64,000 nucleotides of DNA from Serripes groenlandicus (Eukaryota; Mollusca; Bivalvia; Cardiida; Cardiidae): the NCBI GenBank assembly GCA_031761405.1, contig JASEVX010000003.1:114455831-114519830 (forward strand), read 5' to 3'. Shown here piece by piece: positions 1-11,094 of the stretch (positions are counted from its first letter, which is position 1; the number at the start of each line of letters is the position of its first letter). The position numbers and the translations under genes are program-made. The notes below the pieces were generated by a model. The model saw nothing but the letters and a program-made list of their open reading frames with translations. It searched no databases and was not told the origin of the DNA.

Positions 1-815
1 GAGGTGCAGCTTGATGTTCAACTCTAACACTATATGCTGTTAGATGTATGTAAACATTGACACAGCTCACTTTCTTCGACATTTTGTTTTTAAGCTTAAC
101 ATGTTTGTTTTTATTCAGGATAACCATATCATGATATCTGTTACGAGTATAGCATGTAATAACAATAAAAGTATAGGTGTTCAAGTTATAAAATAATCGC
201 TGACTCAACTAGTATGTTTAAAACATGGGGTTATTAACTATTGAACTGGTCTATAGATTTCTCAAATTTAAAGTATATATACGTCATTTGGATTGAATGA
301 GGCTTATTACATTGCTTACTGTCTATATGGCTTTTGCACCTAAACCATATCCTTTTGTCTGTAATTTCGACTTTGGGATCAAAGCAAATCTGATTTGAAA
401 CTTTTATTTTCAGGATATGTTAGATTCAATTCACATAATCAATTGACACATCTGTTTTGGAGCACATTCTTCTTCTTTTCCGTAAATCACACGATTAAGT
501 GGTGCACCGGGTCTGCCCGTTAGTGATAAGTTATGGTTTTTAGTTGTTTGGTGAGTATGTACACAGTGTATGTGCCTACTAAATATTTACAAAGTTCTAC
601 TGGTCAGGGACGGCCATAGTATTACTTATAGTCTTTTGTGTAATTTAGTCATTTTGGAGAGTATGCAGACGCCTGACGTGTAATCGGTAACACAGTAGCC
701 TCGAGAATGTCTCTATGCCCCGCATCACATCAGGGTGGGGGGGGGGGGGGCAGGATACCGCTGGATACGAGGACCCACAGTCGATAATAAGCGAAGTAAG
801 TAGTTGACGGTTGGC
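1..815. other. No gene recognised; G14 run
   Basis: I see no convincing coding frame here. The only distinct feature is an uninterrupted run of 14 G at 737-750, a possible G-quadruplex former and a length-unstable site. The right part (about 600-815) may be the 3' untranslated end of the minus-strand LINE that starts at 820, but no poly-A or microsatellite tail marks the boundary clearly. Confidence 0.5.
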
Positions 816-819
816 CAAT

Positions 820-1134
820 TCAATGATAACGTTTTATACAGTTCCTTATCCAACCGATTGGCTCACGTCTCGTAGCATCTAGTGCAGGACATCTGGTTAA
901 CATGTGACTCAGATCTTCATCCTCCAGTCGGCATTTTTGATCGACTTCGGCTTTGTTGAATTTTACTTTGGTTGTTTGAAGCATGTAGCTTCCTGTCAGT
1001 ATTCTTGCTTTAACTATTCCCTTTTTGACATCAGAAGTCTTAGGTTTCACGGTGTCCCATGGTGGGTGCACTTCGCCAATACGCAGTATATCCATGTTAC
1101 AATTTTGCATAGTTGACATTTGTTCAATGTCCAT
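820..1134 (-). pseudogene. LINE C-terminal region with Cys-His knuckle
   Basis: The 104-codon frame ends with CRLEDEDLSHMLTRCPAL, the usual C-x-E-D-x-x-H-x(4)-C knuckle found after the reverse transcriptase of I/Jockey-type LINEs; one of the expected cysteines appears lost (a CxxC would be normal before the ED pair). It lies in the right order and strand as the tail of the 820-6235 element. The segment between it and the RT (1135-1636) shows only scattered matching frames with stops. It has no function of its own. Confidence 0.75.
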
Positions 1135-1636
1135 ACGGAGTTCATTTGACCAGTGGTTGTGTAATGCCTTTTTTTGTCATTAATTTCCATTCAGATCGTG
1201 AGATATTTGATTGAGTTAGTTTATTCACAGAGGGGAGGCGGTAATGTTTTAACATTTACGAAACTGTTGCGAAGAAACTGAACAGGGTCTGCCTACTTGC
1301 TACTTCACAAAATACAGAGTTATTTTCTTTTGTGACTGCATATATTAGTGAGAGCTGCCTTTTGTGCCTCTATCGGAGCTGCACCTACGTGTAGAAGAAC
1401 TGCAGAACGCGATGTTCTCATTGCAAAGACTGGATATATTCCGCAGAGTGTTTGTATGAAATTTACTGAACTTTGATACTTGATATTGTTTAAGGCGTAA
1501 CACTTCTGTACTATATAAGAGTCTTGGATGGACATTCATTTGGTAGATACAGTAGCTTTTAGTTGGATTCAGGCCGTTGGAACCATGGACCCCAGACTTC
1601 ATCAGCGAGTAGAGAGTTCTACGAGCGACACTTTGC

Positions 1637-2460
1637 TCAATGTTTATGTTGTTTTCGTTTTTTGCAGAGCGAACTAATCCTAGATGTGCTGCTGTTGACT
1701 CGACCGGTATAGTGGAGGTTCCTAGTACCGATCCGTTTCCCTAGAGAATGTTGCTCGAGGTCCACTAGAAGACTATTAATATATAGCTTGTACTGACTGT
1801 TGGAGAGAATACCGCCCTGTCTGACGCATTGTTTAATGGGAAAACTGTTGATAATGTCACATTGCCATTTCACCTTAGCTGATTGTCCGGTGTACATTGA
1901 GTTTACGGTAGACTAGAGTGCTCCGGTTATACCTTGTGAGTAGAGCGTGTTCAATATAATTTTGTGATGAACAACATCAAATGCTTTTTGGGTGTCAAGT
2001 GTGGCAATAAATAGGGGTCTACCATCACGTTTGGCGTCTACGATTGCTTCCGATACTAGAAGTGAAGCCATAGTTGGAAGTAAGCCTTTAGCCAAGCCAT
2101 ATTGTAGTTCGGATTGATTTACATTGGCGTCGCTAATACGATTCAATAGAGCTGCCTCAAAGAGCTTTCCAAATATTGTGGATACGGTTATACCACGGGA
2201 ATTGTCCATGTAGCTAATATATTTTCCCTTCTTGTGGATATAGTTTATCAGTCCCGACTTAAATACGTTAGGGATCAGTCTAGTTGGTATAATCTTATTA
2301 AATATTATGGTACATGGTATTATCGATTCCCCTGCATATCTGAAAAGTTCAACGGATATGTGAGATTCGTCATGCGACTTCCCAGAATTCCCAGAATTCA
2401 ATACTAGGATACTTTGCAGTATTTGCTGTTCTGTGAACGGCTTGTTTGGTTCATAACCCT
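1637..2460 (-). pseudogene. LINE reverse transcriptase fragment
   Basis: Two overlapping-order minus-strand frames (2401-1913 and 1897-1637) hold the RT fingers and palm: GKLFEAALLNRI, a SELQYGLAKG-type motif, ATLDTQKAFDVVHHK (the motif A region, with the first catalytic Asp) and CVRQGGILS (motif B; normally GVRQGG). The frame can be followed upstream to about 2460 with the typical KPFTEQQI start of the region before the RT. The catalytic YADD-type box (motif C) is not present in an open frame. Neighbour: the nested insertion begins immediately at 2461. Product would be an RNA-directed DNA polymerase; this copy cannot make one. Confidence 0.85.
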
Positions 2461-3370
2461 ATTACTGGGGGTAGACTATATATTGTTTGTTTTTTCAATG
2501 TTTTTATTATAATATATATGACTTTTGACACTGTCTGCTTATATTTCATTGTTGCATATCCCGCTTTCTGTTTATAGGTACATTATTGTATGTGGGTATA
2601 TAGGTGTGTGTGTTTATAAGATATTTCAAACAATTGATAAAAAAATTAATGTAAAAGAAAAAGTGCACAAAAAAAGCACTACCTAACAGACCTCCACAAC
2701 GGCGCTCCTGATTGGCCGAATTTCAATCCGCTTTTCTCGGATATTCAAGCTCGACTTTCACACACAAATCTATGGTGACAGACGACTTGACCAGATTTAG
2801 CGTCCAGCCAATCACAGGCCCCGTTGTACAGGTAACTGTTTTACCCTTTAGCCGATGTAGATGGGCAAAGGGCGAATATATATATATATTTTTAAAATTT
2901 CACATATTGTGTTTGTCTCATATATTGAGAAAACACTATGGGTTTAAAAAAAAAAAAAAAGATAACTTTTTAAAGAGAAAAATCTTTTTTTGCTATTATT
3001 TAAAAGTAGAGTATTAAGATGAAATATATAAAACAAAAAATATATAGAAAGAAAATGTGCCAAAAAAGCACTCCCAAACCCTCCTCCACAACGGTGTCCC
3101 TGATTGGCCGAATTTCAATCCGCTTTTCTGGCCAAGCTCGACTTTCACTCATAATTCTATGTTGAAGGACGAGTCGACCAGATCTAGCGTGCAGCCAATC
3201 ACAGGCCCCGTTGTGGGCAAAGGGCGAACTTGTTATATATATAATCACTAAAAAATGAAGAACTAAGACTGATTTTTAAAAGACAAAATACATATGAAAA
3301 ATAACATAAAACAAATGCTACAGCGTAGTGGCACAGTGTGGTTAAAACATTTGGCTTAAAAAATACTTTT
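2461..3370. mobile_element. Nested insertion with duplicated inverted-repeat element
   Basis: This block interrupts the LINE frame. It contains two similar segments in the same orientation, about 2662-2850 and 3052-3235, roughly 390 bp apart. Each starts near a GCACT(A/C)CC motif, then has ACAACGG...TGATTGGC on the left and GCCAATCACAGGCC...GTTGT on the right, an imperfect inverted repeat (17 of 21 positions pair in the first copy) spanning about 135 bp, followed by GGGCAAAGGGCGAA. That is the structure of a small non-autonomous inverted-repeat transposon (MITE), present as a tandem pair. I see no coding capacity and could not define a target-site duplication. Confidence 0.6.
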
Positions 3371-3379
3371 GTTTATGTT

Positions 3380-4080
3380 TATCAGGGCTTCGTATTTTAA
3401 CTCGTTGATGACAAATAGGTCGTGCTAGATGTTCGGATGGTCTTTTGGTACTGCGAGGTCCTCGTAGTATGCTGCAAAGGCACTACGCTGATCGTCTGGG
3501 TCGTTGAGCTCGGACTCATTAACATTCAAGGTACATGACTTAGGTTTGAGCTCCTGGCTCTACGAACAAGCTGATGGAACAGCTTGTCTGTTGGTCGTTG
3601 CATAATCTATAGGTAGAGGCTGTCTCTGGCTTTTTCAATATCATGTCTCTGCTGTCGTCTCAGATTATAGTTAGCTTCCTTTCGTTGGGTTGAGAGGGGA
3701 CTTTCTGGATTTGGTCTTCCTGCATTCTTCCACAGGTAACGGTATTGTTTACTCGTTGACATTAACTGGCGGGTCTTGGGGGATAGTTTAAAACTATGAC
3801 CTTTCAGTTTTATAACCCTGTTTGGCACAGTCTGTTTGCTCGCTTTCAGAAGAAGGTTTGTTAAAAGTTCTACTGCCTTTTCCGGATTATGTTCAGTAAT
3901 ATTGGGATTTAGCTGGTCAAGAATTGCTGATCCATAACTGTCAAAGTCTGCTTTATCCCAATAAAACTTGTCGATACATGATAATTGTTTGTTCATGTTT
4001 GGTACTTGCTTATCAATACAGATACCTATAGTTGTTTTGACCTGGACATGCGTAAATAGATGTAGAGCCGATTTTTCCAT
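3380..4080 (-). pseudogene. LINE linker between endonuclease and RT
   Basis: The minus-strand frame 4080-3607 (157 codons) and its continuation to about 3380 match the region between the endonuclease and the RT of I/Jockey-type LINEs: KFYWDKADFDSYGS, KAVELLTNLLLKASKQTVP, RQLMSTSKQYRYLWKNAGRP and, further down, FAAYYEDLAVP. This region is basic and helical and is thought to hold RNA. A stop at about 3606 and another before 3380 break it; the frame stops dead at the nested insertion. Confidence 0.75.
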
Positions 4081-4792
4081 AATTTATGAGTGTTGCATGA
4101 GGCTCTCTTCAGTTGAGAAAATATAGTCAATTTGTGAACTACTGTCTCCATAAAACCATGACATGTGCTGTACTCCTTCACGTTTGGACCTATTCTGAGG
4201 TTGTGCTCCGTGGTGAACTGTTTCAACAATTTATCGTGCGCATTTTCGCCGTATGTCAGGATAGAACCATTAAAGTCGCCGCAGATAATTATCTTATGTG
4301 TTGTTGAATATGTGTCTATAATATTATGAATAATATCCAAATGTTCTGCATACTTTTCAGTTGACGCACTACCAAATGTTGGCATATATGTATTAACTGT
4401 GCATAGAGGAGTTACCGTTGTAGTTACTTCTAAAGCTTGGATTATTTCATTACCAGCCGGCTGCTCTTTAACATGTTTTGAGATTTGCACTGGCCATAAA
4501 AGCGCTACACCTGATTTGCATCGTGGGGCCTGATATCCAGATAAATTGTCATTTATATCAACACATCAAGTATTATAAGATGGAACTATGTTTTCAATAG
4601 TATCTTCTTCGAATGTCCAAGGCGTGTTTCTTGCAGGGCAATAATATTCCTTCCATTTGCAAGCTGAATGAGAAATGATGCATTATCATTTACACCTTCA
4701 ATGCTATATGATATAATGTCTATATTCTTGTTGTTTCTGTTGCTAAGTTTATTAGACTGTCTGGTGGTTCGTGTGTGAGCCTCGGGATGCAT
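4026..4792 (-). pseudogene. LINE endonuclease fragment
   Basis: Frames 4792-4586 and 4490-4026 carry the AP-endonuclease-like domain that nicks target DNA. Visible motifs: a beta strand DIISYSIEGV followed by IALQETRLG (the Glu of the LQE motif is a catalytic metal ligand) and IIICGDFNGSI (the GDFN catalytic motif). The segment 4585-4491 that should link the two has frame breaks, and the C-terminal SDH motif is not seen. It lies directly after ORF1 on the same strand, as expected for a two-ORF LINE. Confidence 0.82.
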
Positions 4793-4818
4793 ACAAAAGA
4801 CGGATGGTTTATTTTCAA

Positions 4819-6160
4819 TTACGAGGTACCCTCTCGAGTTTTATCATTCTTTACGCTACCAGTAGATTGAGCGTTTGGTGGTTCACCCTTCATATCTGTT
4901 GATGTAACTGTCGGGATAGATTCCGTGGACTCTTGTTGAGCCATTGCTTTTGTTTCTATAATAGATGTATCTACTGCAGTATATTCAATGTTGTTGTTGT
5001 TAATGTTTTGAGTACAACTATGTTTCACATGTTGAGCATGTGTAGGTGTTGTTGGTAGACTACTCCTTTCAGGGGTAACTTAGAGGTCTATCATCGTTTC
5101 AGCTGTATTGGGGGTTAAGCCGGTCTCACGATTAGTAGGGTCTTTTCTTTGCTGTTGCTGTGATGAATAATTTCGTTTTGTTATTGTGCGGTTTCGGTAG
5201 CTTGGTGCATTCTGTGTGCTCCCAGGCACCTGGTTGTTCATTCTATTGGCATGTTCTGTATAATACGGTTTCTTTCTGCACATATTGCATTGAGTGGACC
5301 ACTGGTCCACTTTGCATCTGTGCATGCGGCGGTTGTTGATGTATCAACAGGTTTGGTATAATGGGAGTTCTTGGGTGGAAACCATGTGGGTATATCATAG
5401 AGTGATTTGGATAACCGTATTGTCCGTGGTTAAAATGTGAATGACCATTCATATTGTATAAATTGGATATAATTGGCTGGTTCTGCAAAGCCTGTATCAT
5501 ATTCGCTTGGTGTTGTACTTGGAGGTGGAGCTGCGAAGTATTATTAGTGAAGGCGCACATATTTTGCATCATTCCAAATTCAAGCTGCCTAACTCTCATA
5601 TCTAATGTTTGAGCTTCAAGCTGTGTGAGTTTTTTTATATCGATCATGATGGGAGCTGGATGGTTGGTTGTGTTATTGTCTTGTTCTAAATTACTATTTC
5701 CACACAAGTCAATATTATCCTTTTTCTGTAAAGTGTCAATTGTTGTTTGTAGAGAGTTCATCTTCCTTTCTAGGGCCACAATATAAGTTGCCTGATCAGA
5801 ATAAATAAAAGTATTTTCTTTAGACTGCTTACTTGCACCAGATGAAGCTGTTTTTGCTCTCTTGGTCGTCTTATTAGTAGTTAAGATGTGTGTAGTTGTT
5901 CTTTCAGTTGGCATTTCCAAGTTACCGGTATTAATATTGTCTTTAACAATGTGATATGTACGAGAATATGTGTTGAATTTTGGCATTTGTAATCTGGCTG
6001 AGGAGTTATAACCAGAGGTTGTACTGGATGTGGGTTGGCAGTCGATAACTGTTATTACTACATCTTTGGGCCTTTCGTGATGTTTATTGTTACTTTGTGA
6101 GAATGACTGATGCTCTGGCGTTGTAAATACAGGGCTCCGTTGTACAGGGGAAGATGGCAT
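4819..6160 (-). pseudogene. LINE ORF1 (coiled-coil, Gln/Asn-rich) fragments
   Basis: The main frame (6160-5243, 305 codons from a true ATG) is rich in Ser, Thr, Gln and Asn. It has a likely coiled coil around residues 120-215 (YIVALERKMNSLQTTIDTLQ and TQLEAQTLDMRVRQLEFGM), followed by a Gly/His/Tyr/Pro-rich tail. Two smaller frames (5325-5080 and 5028-4819) continue it after stops. In LINEs, ORF1 proteins of this build trimerise and bind the element RNA; that role is inferred from position and composition because no RRM or zinc knuckle is evident. The ATG follows about 75 bp of likely 5' leader. Confidence 0.65.
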
Positions 6161-6234
6161 GTTTCTGTCACCTGTTCCAGATTGGGTTGGCAGAATAGGC
6201 TTCAGAGTTTCAGAGCCTGGTTAGTTTGTGTTTT

Positions 6235-6857
6235 CTTGAAAAACAAGATGGCCGATCTAACCCGGGACTGAGCAATGTTCGTTGTTGTTCAGTTTGCACA
6301 GTATTTTGTAAAAATCACATATAAACACTGACTTACTTACACACTATGGTGATAATAAGGTCCTATAGATCACGTTAAAACAAGTTATAACACATACTAC
6401 TTGAATAAAACAGCTGCAGTATTAAAAACAATATATTCTGTCCCACACATGTAAACACGACTACACTACACTACTGTTCCCTAGGAAAAATTGTAACATT
6501 GAATCAGATCAAACACGGTTCAGAAACGGAATTCTTTAAAAATACATCTTTATTTATTACATGCAAATCATTCGAGACAGAAGAAACGTCTTCAAAGGAA
6601 AATTCTATATTGTGTCACATACAAATACATATTCAACGGTTTATACATTTCTTGATATCCGTATTAGCTTACCTGGGGACGAGTTTTTGTGATTACTCTT
6701 TTTCAGTTGAAAAAAAATGTTGCATTTATGGTCCTCAATACCAATCATTCAATTGATGTATAAGGAGAACGCAGAATCTTTAGTAGTAGGGGACAAACAT
6801 TTAAATGTTTTATTACTTGAAAGTGCAGAAGTAAGCTCTATTTGTATGTCTATTTGC
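6235..6857. other. No gene recognised
   Basis: This is AT-rich spacer between the 5' end of the LINE and the (GT)n tract. An 85-codon plus frame at 6499-6756 has no recognisable motif and no intron signals that would make it an exon. Confidence 0.45.
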
Positions 6858-6863
6858 ATGTCT

Positions 6864-6947
<84 letters not shown>
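6858..6947 (+). repeat. (GT)n microsatellite
   Basis: About 90 bp of near-perfect GT dinucleotide with one interruption (TGTGGTGTG) near 6914. It can adopt Z-DNA in its alternating form, and it forms the sharp left edge of the long pyrimidine tract that follows. Confidence 0.97.
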
Positions 6948-7478
6948 TCTCCCTCTCTCTTTCTCTTTCTCTCTCTCTCTCTCTGTATCTCTCTCTCAAT
7001 CTCTGTCCTTATCGTTACGTCTGTCTCTCTCTCCTTATCGCTCTCTCTATATCTCCTTATTTCTCTCTTTCTCTACATATCGCTCTCTCCTTCCTTATCG
7101 CTTTTTCTCTCTCTCGCCATATCGCTCGCTCTCTCTCTCTCTGTCCTTATGACTTTCTTTCTCTCCTTATCATTCTGTCTGTCTGTCTCCCATATCGCTC
7201 TCTCTCTGTCCTTATATCTCTCTTTCTCTCCTTATCGATCTCTCTCCTTATCGCTTCCTCAATGACTCTCTATCTTTCTCCCTCTACTAATCACTCTCTC
7301 CCTCTACTTATCGCTCTTTCTCTTTTTTCTCTCTATCTCCCTCCTTAGCGCTTTTATCTCTCTCTCCGTATTGATCTCCCTCTCATTATCGCTGTCTCTC
7401 TCAGTATCGCTCACTCTCTCTCATTTGTTCTCTCTCTCTACTTATATCTCTCTTTCCCTATCGCTATCTATCTCTATC

Positions 7479-7523
<45 letters not shown>

Positions 7524-8496
7524 TTCTTTCCTGATCACTCTCTCTTTCCTTACCGCCCTATCTCTTTCTCCTCATTTATCTCTATCTCTCCTTATCGCTT
7601 TTATCTCTCTCTCTCCTTATCGATCTCCCTCTCATTATCGCTCACTCTCTCTCATTTTTTCTCTATCTCTACTTATATCTCTCTCTCCCTATCGCTATCT
7701 ATCTCTATCATTATATATATCTTTCTCTCCGTATCACTCTCTCTTTCCTTACCGCCCTATCTCTTTCTCCTCATTTCTCTCTATCTCTCCTTATCGCTTT
7801 TATCTCTCTCTCTCCTTATCGATCTCCCTCTCATTATCGCTCACTCTCTCTCATTTTTTCTCTCTCTCTACTTATTTCTCTCTCTCCCTATCGCTATCTA
7901 TCTCTATGATTATATATATCTTTCTCTCCGTATCACTCTCTCTTTCCTTACCGCCCTATCTCTTTCTCCTCATTTCTCTCTATCTCTCCTTATCGCTTTT
8001 ATCTCTCTCTCCTTATCGATCTCCCTCTCATTATCGCTCACTCTCTCTCATTTTTTCTCTCTCTCTACTTATATCTCTCTCTCCCTATCGCTATCTATCT
8101 CTATCATTATATATATCTTTCTCTCCGTATCACTCTCTCTTTCCTTACCGCCCTATCTCTTTCTCCTCATTTCTCTCTATCTCTCCTTATCGCTTTTATC
8201 TCTCTCTCTCTCCTTATCGATCTCCCTCTCATTATCGCTCACTCTCTCTCATTTTTTCTCTCTCTCTACTTATATCTCTCTCTCCCTATCGCTATCTATC
8301 TCTATCATTATATATATCTTTCTCTCCGTATCACTCTCTCTTTCCTTACCGCCCTATCTCTTTCTCCTCATTTCTCTCTATCTCTCCTTATCGCTTTCGC
8401 TCTCTACTGATCGCTCTCTGTCTCATTCTCTCTCTTTCTCTCTCCTTATCGGTCTATCTTCCTATCTCTATTTCCTTGTCGCTCTTTTTATCGCTC

Positions 8497-8529
<33 letters not shown>

Positions 8530-8586
8530 TCTACTCTCTATAGCTCTCTCTAACTCCTTACGTCTCTCTCTCTCGCTTTCTCCTTA

Positions 8587-8648
<62 letters not shown>

Positions 8649-8780
8649 CTCCTTTCTCCTTTATCTCTCTATCGCAATATGTAGCACGCTCTATATATAT
8701 TTCCCTCTCTCTTCATCCACTCTGTTTCTCTATGTCTCATTCCACTCTCTTTCTTATTCTTGTATCGCCCTCCCCTTTTA
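6948..8780 (+). repeat. 1.8-kb polypyrimidine tract with ~200-bp higher-order repeat
   Basis: Almost the whole plus strand is C and T (CTCTCT, TTTCTC, with scattered TATCG). Between about 7370 and 8400 the tract is organised as a higher-order tandem: the marker GATCTCCCTCTCATTATCG recurs at about 7375, 7620, 7819, 8017 and 8218, a unit near 199 bp in the last four. Inside are a (TA)n block at 7480-7520 and a pure (CT)n block at 8590-8642. The long open frames here (for example 7371-8543, 390 codons of Ser, Leu, Ile and Tyr) are products of the repeat and not genes. Confidence 0.95.
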
Positions 8781-9027
8781 CTTATGCTGGAATGCTACGA
8801 ATATATATACATATAATATACGGACATAATACAATCTGGATATTAGTCGTCTTATTCAATATCTTAGTATTTATCTTACATGTTAATACATAACGAATAG
8901 TAATATTTAAAAAAATCAAGTGGTTTAACCTCTTAGATGATATCCTTATTTGTGACTTTTCACTTTTTAACGATATATATATATATATACATGCTTTAAG
9001 AAAAAAGAAAACTATCACATTACTTAC

Positions 9028-9357
9028 CACATAACCGTACGTCCGTAGTATACGGTTGTATATATATATCGTCATATACTTTAACATACCAAGATTTATT
9101 CAGATCGACAATTGAAGTTTTTTTTATATGCATTCTATACACATTTGAATCACAAGTAAATGCATATCTTGTCAAGTTGTAAATAGTTGTATCTTCAATT
9201 CTACAGTCAGATCCAGTCGGATACGAATTTATGCCGGTAATTTTATCTGATCGTTGCCATGTTATTAGCAAAGGATTCGAAGACACAATCTGTATTCTAA
9301 ACCTGTCTCCGATTGCTGCACACACATCTGAGGAAATAGTTGATTGGCATGCTGCTT
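9028..9357 (-). CDS. Internal coding exon, extracellular (possibly Ig-like) domain
   Basis: On the minus strand a 330-nt open stretch is bounded by a good acceptor (TTTATTTTGTAG, AG at 9359-9358) and an excellent donor (GTAAGTA beginning at 9027). Both introns are phase 1, so the exon is symmetric (1-1), the hallmark of shuffled extracellular modules. The ~110 residues hold five cysteines, a buried-looking tryptophan (LLITWQRSD), an NLT glycosylation sequon and YAFTCDSNVYRM...NKSWYVKV near the C-terminal half, all compatible with an Ig-like or related beta-sandwich fold. I do not recognise the gene, and its neighbouring exons are not evident in the window; the polypyrimidine tract would lie in the downstream intron. 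Fold is inference; exon status is well supported. Confidence 0.62.
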
Positions 9358-9359
9358 CT

Positions 9360-11090
9360 ACAAAATAAACATATGTTATTATAATGTACTCCATAGCTTA
9401 AAGCCCCAACATCATTATTCAGTTTGCGGTATTCATGAACAATCTTAGTGGAGAATCATTAACACAAAATCATTCTAACTATCATAGATAGCAATTTATC
9501 CCTTTATCAGTTTCTTAAAATATATTTAGATGGAGTGGAAGTATCAAATGGCCGCCTCTTGTTACACCATACCTGTAAACTGAAAGCGCCAGGAGTACAA
9601 AATGAATGATCGATACCGGGTCTGGTTGTAAATGCAAATATGGATAATTTGTCTTCCTTACTTATTATCATGATATGGACTTTCATTATGTTAGGTCGAG
9701 CACGAGGCTATAATCCGTATGTGTATTTAAAGTCCGAGGGGTTCGTCCGACCACAAACCTCTGAATTATTATTTTTGAATAAACTGTTTCAGTTGAGTTA
9801 CGCCAAAAGAATAGTTCAGCTAAATTATCTTAATATAAAACAATTACTTTCTAAACAGGATACAGAAATTCAGTCAGTGAAACGCATTTCTGACTCCGTC
9901 TATCTTCTATTTGGTTTAACAAAACAAAACAAGCTTGCATAACTATTGTAGAAAGCCAAGTAAGGGCCATATTCGCCAAGTAATGATAACACTTTAGACT
10001 ATTCCAATCTAATCTGCTCCGAATCATTCCCTTCACGTTCCAATTTATTCCGTCTTTCCAATCACTCCAATTGATTTTCCGTTCCGTTGGTCGTAATCGT
10101 TTAATTTCTGTTACAAATTATCAATATATTTGAAAACCTAGACACCATAGTTACTACACCATATAATAAAATAGGAACAACCCTTGTATCGAACCTTTAC
10201 CAGAGGTAAAGCATCACTGGTAGCAACGATGGTCAAGTATAGTAACATATAGGAAGTCAACCAGAAGCAGCTAAATTGTTTATCTTGGAATGCTCAGGGA
10301 CTAGTATTATAACAAATTATAGCTCTGGTCAGTTATATACATGTGTTGGTATTTTCACCATGCAGTCCACGGTTTCAAGGTATTTGAGATATTTAATATT
10401 CATAGACTTAATGAGCATGAACTGTGTATAATTTAACAATGGCTTGTCTACAGTATAACAGTCCAAGAGTCTATTTCTCAGTAGTTCAGTCCAGTATGGT
10501 TCTCGAGAGAGCCAGTATGGCTCATTACTGGTACTCATTGAAATTGTCAAATGTAATCTTTAAATTTAGGGAACTTTATTTATGCAGTAAGAACCCAGCG
10601 CGAAGTAATAAACAGTAGTAGATTTATAAGTGTTTCGTTTTAATTTCGTCTTTTATCAAAACACCTAGCATGTTACAGTATCAATACTAAATACTGCTGA
10701 TTTTCTTAACTTATTTTAATTTATATAATGTTCCAATTAGTTGTTTACTTGTTGTCGGGGAATTTAGCAAAATGATTGTTTTGATCTAAGTCAAATATGG
10801 AAGCTAAGATCATGTATGTCATACTAAAGAAGTTCAATGAAAGTATTGCCTGTACAGCAATATAATGTAATATAACAGTATTCTTTAATCATGTGAAGTT
10901 CAGTATATCATCAAAGAATGTCAGTGGAGGGTGTTAGTAACTTTTGATCATCTCTTAACTGTGCTTTCGATGAGGCCCGTCGTGGGTATAACAGTAGATC
11001 AATGGCACTCCAGTATTGGCTGTTATATTCAAACAATTTCCTAGAATTATTCAGTTTATTGCTGTTGTTTATGTTGTTCATGTGATATCA
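9360..11090. other. Intergenic or intronic; one secreted-looking ORF of doubtful status
   Basis: A plus-strand frame at 9640-9942 (100 codons from ATG) starts with a hydrophobic stretch (SLLIIMIWTFIMLG) followed by ARG, which would pass as a signal peptide, but nothing after it is recognisable and no splice or poly-A signals were found. The rest (10000-11090) shows no gene or obvious repeat. Confidence 0.3.
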
Positions 11091-11094
11091 CACT

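Larger units (their letters stand above)
820..6235 (-). mobile_element. Decayed non-LTR retrotransposon (LINE), about 4.5 kb plus an insertion
   Basis: Read on the minus strand, the parts come in LINE order: a Gln/Asn-rich coiled-coil ORF1 (6160 to 4819), an endonuclease of the exonuclease-endonuclease-phosphatase fold (4792 to 4026), a linker (4080 to about 3380), a reverse transcriptase (2460 to 1637) and a C-terminal Cys/His motif (1134 to 820). The order and the RT phrases are those of the I/Jockey-type LINEs that autonomously copy themselves by target-primed reverse transcription. Every domain is broken by stops and frameshifts, so it is dead. The frame is interrupted between about 3370 and 2461 by unrelated DNA, a nested insertion. 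The exact 5' and 3' ends are not visible. Confidence 0.88.

Noticed and set aside
6717..8553. Long plus-strand ORFs (up to 390 codons) rich in Ser, Leu, Ile and Tyr
   Set aside because: They are translations of CT-rich simple sequence; the same unit is open in several frames and the content follows the ~200-bp period.
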